DNA of 25,396 nt from Candidatus Moraniibacteriota bacterium. Lineage in GTDB: Bacteria > Patescibacteriota > Minisyncoccia > Moranbacterales > UBA2206. Where the stretch lies: the NCBI GenBank assembly GCA_026396205.1, contig JAPLXF010000040.1, positions 1 through 25,396 of the forward strand, read 5' to 3'. The stretch's first letter is position 1; each line of letters starts with the position of its first letter. A program made the translations under genes and the position numbers. The notes beneath the pieces were generated by a model that saw nothing but the letters and a program-made list of their open reading frames with translations, was not told where the DNA came from and ran no database searches. Below, piece by piece: positions 6,956 through 12,769 of the stretch.

Positions 6956-7771
6956 ATGCTAGAACAAGTTATTCAACCGCTTATTTTAGGGATTGTCCAG
7001 GGTTTGGGCGAGTTTTTGCCGGTCTCTTCCACGGCTCATTTGATTTTAGCGCCGTATTTTTTCCATTGGGAAGATCCGGGCTTAGCTTTTGATGTAGCCC
7101 TGCATCTGGGAACTTTGATCGCGCTGCTGGCGTTTTTTTGGAGGGACTGGCTTTGCATTTTTGAACTGGCGTTCAAAAATAAAGTTCAAAGTTCAAGGTT
7201 CAAGGTTCAAAGTTATGGAAATAATATTTTATGGTTAATTGTAGCGGCGACGATTCCGGGAATTTTAGCCGGATATTTTCTGGAAAATTCAGCGGAGAGA
7301 AGTTTTCGCAGCCCAATTTTGGTGGCGCTAATGCTGGCCGTTTTCGGATTATTTTTATATTTAACCGATAAATATTCCAGAGGACAAAAAAATCTAGGCC
7401 AAGTCAGCTGGCGGAGTGCTATTTTTATCGGCATCGCCCAAGCTATCGCCATTATTCCCGGCGTTTCTCGTTCCGGAATAACCATTACCGGCGGGCTTTT
7501 AGCTGGATTGGACAGGGTCAGCGCCGCCCGCTTTTCCTTTCTGCTTTCCACGCCCATAATTTTCGGCGCCGTGATTTTTAAAATTACCGACCTTTTCGAG
7601 AGCGGAATGGACAAGAATATTTTAATCGGAATTTTAGCGGCGGCCATCAGCGGATATCTGGCCATCAAATACTTGCTTAAATTCATAGAAAGGGTAAAAT
7701 ACGGGATCTTCTTCTGGTACCGGTTAGCGCTAGCAATAGTCATAATATTTTCAGCCATTTATTTCAAATGA
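6956..7771 (+). CDS. uppP: Undecaprenyl-diphosphatase
   Basis: Integral membrane phosphatase that recycles undecaprenyl diphosphate to the monophosphate carrier used for peptidoglycan and other wall polymers. 271 residues, normal family length. Signature motifs are GIVQGLGEFLPVSSTAHLIL (residues 12-31) and PGVSRSGITITGG near 172, which form the active site with its conserved Glu, Ser and Arg. About eight hydrophobic segments. The loop after the third helix contains VQSSRFKVQS (77-86), coded by a 7-bp repeat. It starts 12 bases after the methyltransferase gene and its stop overlaps the start of folD by 4 bases (ATGA), so the three genes probably form one operon. The TGA stop shows TGA is not reassigned here. 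Confidence 0.95.
   Translation: MLEQVIQPLILGIVQGLGEFLPVSSTAHLILAPYFFHWEDPGLAFDVALHLGTLIALLAFFWRDWLCIFELAFKNKVQSSRFKVQSYGNNILWLIVAATIPGILAGYFLENSAERSFRSPILVALMLAVFGLFLYLTDKYSRGQKNLGQVSWRSAIFIGIAQAIAIIPGVSRSGITITGGLLAGLDRVSAARFSFLLSTPIIFGAVIFKITDLFESGMDKNILIGILAAAISGYLAIKYLLKFIERVKYGIFFWYRLALAIVIIFSAIYFK
7184..7214 (+). repeat. Heptad repeat inside uppP
   Basis: GTTCAAA, GTTCAAG, GTTCAAG, GTTCAAA, GTT: 4.4 units of 7 bp, with a further GTTCAAA at 7171. In frame in a hydrophilic loop. Loss or gain of one unit would shift the reading frame by one base. Confidence 0.85.
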
Positions 7772-8595
7772 TACTTTACGGGAAAAAAATAGCCGAAAAA
7801 ATCCTGCGAATTACGGCGCAGAAAATCAAAAGCGAGAAACTGAAACCCAGCCTCGCCGTTGTTTTGATTGGGGAAAATAAAGCTTCGCGATTATATGTCA
7901 GTTTAAAAGCCAAAGCAGCCGAAAAAATTGGCGTAAAATTCAGTTTGTATAAATTCAAGGAAAATGCAGGCGAACGGGAAATAATAGAAGAAATAAATTC
8001 TTTAAATAAAGATTCAAAAACAAATGGAATTATTGTCCAGTTGCCTCTGCCTAAAAAATATAATACGCAAAAAATTATAAACTCAATAAGTCCCAGGAAA
8101 GATGTAGACGGCTTCTCCGCCAAAGGCGGATCCGCCTCAGGCGGACATCCAAATAAATTTTTGCCAGTATTTCCAAGAGCCATTCTGGAACTGATAAAAG
8201 CGACTGAAATTAATTTACGCAACAAAAAAGCGGTGATTGTCGGCAATTCCAAAATTTTTGGGGAGACGATGAAAAAAATGTTGGAGGAGGAAAAGATTCA
8301 GGCGGAATATGCCCTCACCCCAACCCTCTCCCGGAGGGAGAGGGGGCTAATCAGCCAAGCCGATATTCTAATTTCCGCTGTAGGCAAACCCGGAATTATC
8401 AAAGGCGAAATGATTAAATCCGGCGTAATTATCATTGACGGCGGAATTACCAAAGTTGGGAAAAAAGTTTTAGGGGATGCGGATTTTAATTCCACTAAAA
8501 ATAAAGCTTCTTATATAACTCCCGTCCCCGGCGGCGTCGGCCCGGTGACGATCGCGTGTCTTTTGAGAAATATTTATCTGGCGGCGAAAAAATAA
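7768..8595 (+). CDS. folD: Methylenetetrahydrofolate dehydrogenase/cyclohydrolase FolD with two inserts
   Basis: Bifunctional cytosolic enzyme interconverting 5,10-methylene- and 10-formyl-tetrahydrofolate with NADP. 275 residues. Y43 and K47 (YVSLK) are the catalytic pair, Q91 lies in VQLPLP, D114 in KDVDGF, and TPVPGGVGPVTIACLL closes the C-terminus. Residues 117-126 come from a double palindrome inserted exactly between DGF and HP, a pair normally adjacent in the family. Residues 182-193 (ALTPTLSRRERG) come from a second palindromic element and take the place where the family has a His-Ser-x-Thr stretch near the cofactor site. The FLPVFP stretch also differs from the usual P.TP. The frame is intact, so the enzyme is probably made, but activity is less certain than fold. 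Start overlaps the uppP stop. Confidence 0.92.
   Translation: MILYGKKIAEKILRITAQKIKSEKLKPSLAVVLIGENKASRLYVSLKAKAAEKIGVKFSLYKFKENAGEREIIEEINSLNKDSKTNGIIVQLPLPKKYNTQKIINSISPRKDVDGFSAKGGSASGGHPNKFLPVFPRAILELIKATEINLRNKKAVIVGNSKIFGETMKKMLEEEKIQAEYALTPTLSRRERGLISQADILISAVGKPGIIKGEMIKSGVIIIDGGITKVGKKVLGDADFNSTKNKASYITPVPGGVGPVTIACLLRNIYLAAKK
8116..8145. repeat. Double palindrome inserted in folD (30 bp)
   Basis: TCCGCC-AAA-GGCGGA followed at once by TCCGCC-TCA-GGCGGA; the junction GGCGGATCCGCC is itself a palindrome. It is exactly ten codons, codon-aligned, and gives SAKGGSASGG. Confidence 0.9.
8312..8346. repeat. C/G-rich palindromic element inserted in folD
   Basis: Begins CCCTCACCCCAA, then CCCTCTCCC (8324-8332), loop GGA, GGGAGAGGG (8336-8344) and two more G. 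It resembles a dispersed element common in many bacterial genomes (recalled, not searched) and is related to the element in pth at 18846-18889. In frame. Confidence 0.85.
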
Positions 8596-8635
8596 TCACT
8601 TAGAAAATCGGTTTCCAAGTTGGATAAAAATACTT

Positions 8636-8663
8636 ATTCTCATATTCTCGAGAATATGAGAAT
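8636..8663. repeat. Perfect 28-bp palindrome downstream of folD
   Basis: ATTCTCATATTCTC followed by its exact reverse complement, centred on CTCGAG (8647-8652), with no loop. It lies 41 bases after the folD stop and before the terminator. Uninterrupted palindromes suit a dimeric protein site or a cruciform better than an RNA hairpin. Confidence 0.85.
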
Positions 8664-8691
8664 GTTGTGTGGTTATTGTAAAGCATTAAGT

Positions 8692-8728
8692 AAAAAATCC
8701 CACCGAGTTCTGGCGGACTTTTTTTTGA
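8692..8728 (+). terminator. Terminator after folD
   Basis: AAAAA(A)TCC pairs, with one mismatch, with GGACTTTTT; CC/GG continues the stem inside; a run of eight T follows (8719-8726). The 24 bases at 8681-8704 match 9561-9584 with one difference, so the same terminator design brackets the next gene. The T run merges into the -35 box of the next promoter. Confidence 0.65.
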
Positions 8729-8753
8729 CAAAATTATCAATCGGTGCTAAATT
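8725..8753 (+). promoter_or_regulatory. Sigma-70-type promoter of the gene at 8824
   Basis: TTGACA (8725-8730), 17-base spacer, TAAATT (8748-8753) with an upstream TG (extended -10, TGC). A start near 8760 would give a leader of about 64 bases, with GAAAGG at 8805-8810 as a possible ribosome site. Confidence 0.7.
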
Positions 8754-8823
8754 ACTTTGATAATGAAATAGGCAAAAAACAACCAACAAAACAGTTCTTT
8801 TAAAAGAAAGGTAGGGTACAAAA

Positions 8824-9495
8824 ATGACTCCAAGCCAAATTGTATTTTCTGTGATTATTGGTTTAGCCACTGTTTGTTCATTGGTAATGCTGGTAATATT
8901 TTTTAGGAATTGGGGTGGTATAATTTTGGGGATAGTCGCAGCTGGTTTATTTTCCATTTTTTTGATAGCAGAGAGCGATAATAAACTTTATGTTACTCTG
9001 AGACCCCAATCAATGCTGCTGGATAAAAGCGGGCAAGTCAGGGAAGTATTTGCCAAAACCACAGAACTTTGGGTATGGGATAAGCGCTGTTCGGAACTGA
9101 AAGATGGGCAACTTGTCTCATATGCGGAAAATTATTTTGAAGTTAAAATGGCAGGGCCACATTCAGTGACGCAGAATCCCAAAGTCAGAAGCATAGAATA
9201 CACAGTTAATTTTGAAATTTATGGCAACCCGGAGGAATATCTGAAACTGCAAAAATTCGCAGAAAAATACAGGCGAACAAATAATGTGTCTTTTGCGACT
9301 TCACAGAATATGATCGCATATTGGCTCTACGAACTAAATGAGAGAAGAAGCAAGGAGCTGGCCGAATTTTATAATCCACTGGATAATGTTCAGCAGGATA
9401 AATTTAACCAGCTGGTAAAAGATTTTCTCAGCGAGCCATTAAGGGATTCAGGGATCAGATACAAATATGCCGAATTCTCAATTCCGGGAACATAG
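8824..9495 (+). CDS. Membrane-anchored protein of unknown function
   Basis: 223 residues. Two adjoining hydrophobic segments (about 5-27 and 31-49) form a hairpin anchor; the remaining 170 residues are soluble, mixed alpha/beta, with no signal for enzyme motifs. Features seen: LYVTLRPQSMLLDKSGQVRE after the anchor, a beta-strand pair RSIEYTVNFEI, a charged helix around EEYLKLQKFAEKYRR, and the end LRDSGIRYKYAEFSIPG. The layout of a membrane anchor, a beta domain and a helical stretch faintly recalls SPFH/band-7 proteins, but I would not assign it. It has its own promoter and two terminators, so it is a free-standing single-gene unit. Not recognised. Confidence 0.8.
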   Translation: MTPSQIVFSVIIGLATVCSLVMLVIFFRNWGGIILGIVAAGLFSIFLIAESDNKLYVTLRPQSMLLDKSGQVREVFAKTTELWVWDKRCSELKDGQLVSYAENYFEVKMAGPHSVTQNPKVRSIEYTVNFEIYGNPEEYLKLQKFAEKYRRTNNVSFATSQNMIAYWLYELNERRSKELAEFYNPLDNVQQDKFNQLVKDFLSEPLRDSGIRYKYAEFSIPGT

Positions 9496-9507
9496 CCATC
9501 AGCTTTA

Positions 9508-9542
9508 AGAGGCAGGTATTAAATTTATAAATACCTGTCTCT
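9508..9542 (+). terminator. Stem-loop terminator after the 8824 gene
   Basis: AGAGGCAGGTATT pairs with AATACCTGTCTCT (13 bp, one G-T), with a 9-base A/T loop, followed by a T-rich tail (CTTATTTTCT). It begins 13 bases after the stop codon. Confidence 0.8.
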
Positions 9543-9572
9543 CTTATTTTCTATTACTGAAAGCCTTAAGTA

Positions 9573-9607
9573 AAAAATCCCACCAGACTTAGCCCGGCGG
9601 GATTTTT
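9573..9607. terminator. Bidirectional terminator between convergent genes
   Basis: AAAAATCCC (9573-9581) pairs with GGGATTTTT (9599-9607), then after an A/C mismatch CC pairs with GG. T runs lie on both strands, so it can stop the rightward membrane-protein transcript and the leftward transcript of the 48-residue gene. Confidence 0.85.
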
Positions 9608-9627
9608 GATATAACCTTTGTATGTTA

Positions 9628-9774
9628 TTAGCCTTTGTATAAAGGCATTCTTTTTGATAGTTCGCTATTGCAAGTTTTTTCCCATTCAATGAGTGAACGA
9701 AAATAAACTTCTTCAGCGTGAGTTAGATTAACTGACAAACTTATAATCTTGTGTTTCTGTGTTTTTTTGGCCAT
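9628..9774 (-). CDS. Small protein, possible ribbon-helix-helix DNA-binding protein
   Basis: 48 codons plus TAA. The start is convincing: AAAGGAGG on the minus strand at 9781-9788 lies 6 bases before the ATG. The product begins with a basic tail (AKKTQKHK), then a hydrophobic alternating strand (IISLSVNL), then two helices, THAEEVYFRSLIEWEK and NSELSKRMPLY. This strand-helix-helix order at this length fits ribbon-helix-helix antitoxin or repressor proteins, though the match is by pattern only. It ends 20 bases before a bidirectional terminator. No toxin-like partner is visible next to it; argC upstream on the same strand ends 38 bases before its ATG, so it may ride on the argC transcript. Confidence 0.65.
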   Translation of the reverse strand: MAKKTQKHKIISLSVNLTHAEEVYFRSLIEWEKTCNSELSKRMPLYKG

Positions 9775-9811
9775 AAAGTGCCTCCTTTGCAACTTTTATA
9801 ATCCTAAAAAA

Positions 9812-10712
9812 CTATTTTAACCCATGATCTTCCGGCAAGCTGCAAATGATATTCATATTCTGGACTGCCTGGCCGGCGGCGCCTTTAATCAGATTATCCA
9901 AGGTTGCGTATATCTTGACGGAAAGATCATCAGCTGTGGGATAAATGTCGCAGAAATTAGTATCTTTGACATTTTCCTTTTTAGCTTCCGTCCGAATTCT
10001 GACGAATTTTTCTCCCGCGTAAAATTCTTCATACAGCCTGAAAATATCAATCGGAAAGTGCACCTGAGCCTGAATTTCAACTTCTATCCCTCTTGCCCAA
10101 GTCGCCTTAACAGGATAAAAAAGCAGTTGATCATTTAAGCCCAGCGCCTGCTCAATTTCCGGGACATGCCGATGGGCAAATCCCCAGTTATAAGGCACGT
10201 TGTATTCCGGCCTTGGCACATTTTTGCTGTCGCCGGTGTATCCGGAAAAGCCCCCCCATAGCAATCGGCTGCGACGGGTCCAATAGGCGGTTTTTTGCCA
10301 AAGGAAGGAGCGCCAGTATCCCCAGAGTAGTCCAGCAGCCGGGAACGGCAATCAGCCGGGCATTTTTTATGAAGCGGCGGTTTATTTCCGGCAGGCCATA
10401 AACAGCCTCGGCTAAGAGATCTGGGCGCGTATGTTCCAGCCTGTCATAATACTTGAGGTAATCTTCGACCCGGTGCAGCCGAAAAGCGCCGCTTAAGTCA
10501 ATAATAATTTTTCCTGCTGCCAATAATTCCGGAACAATTTCAAGGGATTCTTTCGGTTGCAATGCTAAAAAAGCAAATTTAGCCTCTTTTAGTTTTCCTT
10601 CTGATTTCTGGCTAGTGGCCATATAAACAATTTCAATGTCCTCCCGGCCAGATAGTAATCTCATCAATTCCACGCCGGCATATCCGCCAGCTCCAATGAC
10701 TGCGACTTTCAT
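9812..10712 (-). pseudogene. argC: N-acetyl-gamma-glutamyl-phosphate reductase with frameshift
   Basis: ArgC reduces N-acetylglutamyl phosphate to the semialdehyde in arginine synthesis. The first frame, from the ATG at 10712 (GAGGT upstream on the minus strand), starts with the NAD(P)-binding MKVAVIGAGGYAGVELMRLL and holds the active cysteine in AVPGCWTTLG. At a run of seven G (10251-10257, minus strand) the frame is lost; with six G it would read MGGFSGYTGD and join the second frame, which carries the family C-terminus NLIKGAAGQAVQNMNI. Without the extra base the protein would be 299 residues, slightly short for ArgC. No other arginine genes are in the window. It could be a true pseudogene, a phase-variable tract or a homopolymer sequencing error; the sequence alone cannot tell. 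Confidence 0.85.
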
Positions 10713-10767
10713 AATATTACCTCGCTTTTATGTGGGTTTATGTAAAAGTACTTAATTTTTGTTTATT

Positions 10768-10867
10768 TGGTGCCCGAGGAGAGAGTCGAACTCTCATGGG
10801 ATTACTCCCACACGATTTTGCCTGTCCCGTACCAAGCTGTGCTTTGGTGTGGGAAGTCGTGCGCGTC
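10768..10867 (-). pseudogene. tRNA-Leu-like 3' half with 34-base insert in the anticodon loop
   Basis: 10768-10820 is a well-formed tRNA-Leu 3' half: CAAAA then TCGTGT of the anticodon stem, a variable arm GGGA-GTAA-TCCC, a five-pair T arm around TTCGACT, CTCGGGC, A73 and encoded CCA. Upstream, 10855-10867 (GACGCGCACGACT) gives the D-stem end and the 5' anticodon stem. Between them lie 34 bases (10821-10854) with TCCC/GGGA and ACCAA/TTGGT pairs. No acceptor 5' strand adjoins; a candidate 5' piece lies at 10983-11005, beyond the complete tRNA-Leu. It may be a decayed tRNA or an interrupted one. Confidence 0.65.
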
Positions 10868-10876
10868 CCGCACAAG

Positions 10877-10963
10877 TGGTGGGCATGGTGGGAATCGAAC
10901 CCACATGGAATTGCTTCCACACGATTTTGAGTCGTGTGCGTCTGCCAATTCCGCCACATGCCC
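10877..10963 (-). tRNA. tRNA-Leu (anticodon CAA), complete
   Basis: 87 bases including the encoded CCA. The acceptor GGGCATG pairs with CATGCCC (7 bp); the D arm is GCGGAATTGGCAGACGC; the anticodon loop CTCAAAA in a CACGA/TCGTG stem gives anticodon CAA (reads UUG); there is a long variable arm (TGGAAGCAATTCCA) as in class II tRNAs, and a TTCGATT T loop. It is flanked by TCCCGCA/TGCGGGA inverted repeats (10866-10872 and 10972-10978). Confidence 0.93.
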
Positions 10964-10982
10964 ACCAACTATGCGGGATAAA

Positions 10983-11005
10983 TCTGCCAGTTCCGCCACT
11001 CACCC
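10983..11005 (-). pseudogene. tRNA-Leu 5' fragment
   Basis: GGGTGAGTGGCGGAACTGG followed by CAGA matches the 5' end of the neighbouring complete tRNA-Leu except in the acceptor and at one D-loop base, then stops where the D stem should close. Joined to 10855-10867 it would restore GGCAGACGC. Its acceptor GGGTGAG pairs only partly with CTCGGGC of the 3' half (four Watson-Crick pairs, one G-T, two G-G). Confidence 0.6.
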
Positions 11006-11021
11006 GATAAATATGCGCTTT

Positions 11022-11049
11022 TTGAGATAGCCGTAATTTATAGTATAAT
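11022..11049 (+). promoter_or_regulatory. Promoter of parAB
   Basis: TTGAGA (11022-11027), 16-base spacer, TATAAT (11044-11049). A start near 11056 leaves about 4 bases before the ATG at 11060 and no room for a Shine-Dalgarno sequence, so the message is probably leaderless. Confidence 0.7.
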
Positions 11050-11059
11050 ATACTTAATT

Positions 11060-11842
11060 ATGGCGAAAATTATATCTTTAGTCAACCAAAAAGGTGGTGT
11101 CGGCAAAACCACCTCGGCTATCAATTTGGCCACTTATCTCGCGGAAGCGGGCAAATTTGTGCTGTTGGTGGACTTGGATCCGCAGGGCAACGCCTCGTCG
11201 GGACTGGGGGTAGATATTAAAAATCTGGAAAAAAACCTTTACCACGCCATGATTTTAGGCGAACATCCGTCCAAGATAATTTACAAAACAGAAACACTGG
11301 GCCATGACCTCATTCCGTCTTCGCAGGATTTAGCCGGCGCGGGGATTGAACTTGTCCATATGGATAACCGCGAATTTAAGCTGTATAATGTACTCAGGGA
11401 GATTCGCACCAATTATGATTACATAATTATCGATTCGCCGCCGAGTCTGGGCTTGCTGACTATCAACGGTTTGGTCGCCAGCGACGAAGTTATAATTCCG
11501 GTGCAGACAGAATATTTTGCGCTGGAAGGATTGAGCCAGCTTTTGAATACTATTAACTTAGTTAAAGAAAATCTGCAACCAGATTTAAAAGTTATGGGAG
11601 CGGTGCTGACTATGTATGACAAAAGAAACCGGCTGGCGCGCCAAGTAGTCAAAGAAGTGCGGGACCATTTTCCCGGCCATGTGTTTGAAAGCGTAGTCCC
11701 CCGAAGCGTGCGTTTGGCGGAAGCGCCGAGTTTCGGAAAATCCATTTTAAGTTTTGACGGACTTTCCAAAGGCGCGCGGGCCTACCGCAATCTGGCACGG
11801 GAAATAATGGAGATGGAAAATAAAAATAATTTTACAGTTTAA
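11060..11842 (+). CDS. parA: Chromosome-partitioning ATPase ParA/Soj
   Basis: 260 residues, normal for Soj-type ParA without an N-terminal DNA-binding domain. The deviant Walker A motif KGGVGKTT is at 11-18, Walker A' VDLDPQGN at 37-44, and the Walker B region IIDSPPSLG near 115-123; VVPRSVRLAEAPSFGKSI is typical of chromosomal ParA. It binds DNA non-specifically as an ATP dimer and moves ParB-parS complexes to segregate the origin region. parB follows after 3 bases, so the two are one operon. The promoter position predicts a leaderless mRNA. Confidence 0.95.
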   Translation: MAKIISLVNQKGGVGKTTSAINLATYLAEAGKFVLLVDLDPQGNASSGLGVDIKNLEKNLYHAMILGEHPSKIIYKTETLGHDLIPSSQDLAGAGIELVHMDNREFKLYNVLREIRTNYDYIIIDSPPSLGLLTINGLVASDEVIIPVQTEYFALEGLSQLLNTINLVKENLQPDLKVMGAVLTMYDKRNRLARQVVKEVRDHFPGHVFESVVPRSVRLAEAPSFGKSILSFDGLSKGARAYRNLAREIMEMENKNNFTV

Positions 11843-11845
11843 TTT

Positions 11846-12766
11846 ATGGCAAACAACTATGGCCTGGGCCGGGGACTGGCTTCGCTGATTCCCCGCCGCG
11901 ATGAAAAAACTGAAGAAAAAAAAGAAGCTGATATTAATCAGCCGGCTATTGGCAATCAACAGCCGATTTTGGATCCGGCTGCGATTCTGCCCAGCGGAAT
12001 TCAGGAAGTAGATATTATCCGCATCACGCCCAATCCGCATCAGCCGAGAATAAAATTTGATCCGGAAAAACTGCAAGAGTTGGCGGCTTCCGTCAAAGAG
12101 CATGGAATTATTCAGCCGCTGGTGGTAACCAAAAATGACGGCGGATTCGAAATAATCGCCGGCGAAAGGCGATTGCAGGCGGCTAAAATCGCTGGCCTTA
12201 CCAAAGTGCCGGTAATTGTTCGCGAAGCTTCTAGCCGGCAGAAATTGGAATTGGCACTAATTGAAAATATCCAGCGACACGATTTAAATCCGGTAGAAGA
12301 AGCCAAATCATATAATAAATTAGTGGAAGATTTTGATTTGAGCCAGGAAGAAATTTCCCAAAAAGTCGGCAAAAGCCGGAGCGCCATTGCCAATAAAATC
12401 CGTTTGCTCAATTTGCCGGTGGAAATCCAGCGGGCGCTGATTGAAGAAAAAATTACTGAAGGCCACGCCAAAGCCATTCTGGCCATAGAAAATCCAGAAA
12501 AACAACGGGCGCTTTTTGAACTGATATTAAAAAACCACCTGACGGTGCGGCAAGTAGAGAGTAAAACCCAAGAAATTTCCGTGCGGGCTTATAAAAGATT
12601 GGCGCATCAGGATCCGGAACTTAAAGCTATTGAAGATAAATTAGTGGGCCTGCTGGGAACAAAAGTCAAGCTTTCCAAATCCGGAGACGGCGGAAAAATT
12701 ATCATTGAATATTATTCCCAAGAAGAACTAGGCAGTATTTTGGATAAATTGGGCAACAATTCCTAA
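11846..12766 (+). CDS. parB: Chromosome-partitioning protein ParB
   Basis: 306 residues. The N-terminus GLGRGLASLIP is the ParA-contact motif; IRITPNPHQPR begins the ParB/Srx CTPase domain, with GERRLQAAKIAG as the conserved nucleotide-binding box and ALIENIQRHDLNPVEEA after it; the helix-turn-helix that reads parS is around LSQEEISQKVGKSRSAIANK; the C-terminal dimer domain ends the protein. It loads on parS as a CTP-dependent clamp and stimulates ParA. No clear parS (TGTTTCACGTGAAACA-type) was seen in the window. It converges with rel; the two stop codons are 3 bases apart. Confidence 0.94.
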   Translation: MANNYGLGRGLASLIPRRDEKTEEKKEADINQPAIGNQQPILDPAAILPSGIQEVDIIRITPNPHQPRIKFDPEKLQELAASVKEHGIIQPLVVTKNDGGFEIIAGERRLQAAKIAGLTKVPVIVREASSRQKLELALIENIQRHDLNPVEEAKSYNKLVEDFDLSQEEISQKVGKSRSAIANKIRLLNLPVEIQRALIEEKITEGHAKAILAIENPEKQRALFELILKNHLTVRQVESKTQEISVRAYKRLAHQDPELKAIEDKLVGLLGTKVKLSKSGDGGKIIIEYYSQEELGSILDKLGNNS

Positions 12767-12769
12767 GCC

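Noticed and set aside
10730..11030. Several overlapping open frames on both strands
   Set aside because: They are translations of the tRNA-Leu sequences, a common annotation artefact.
11060..12766. A parS site near parAB
   Set aside because: I looked for a TGTTTCACGTGAAACA-like palindrome around parAB and in the intergenic regions and saw none.
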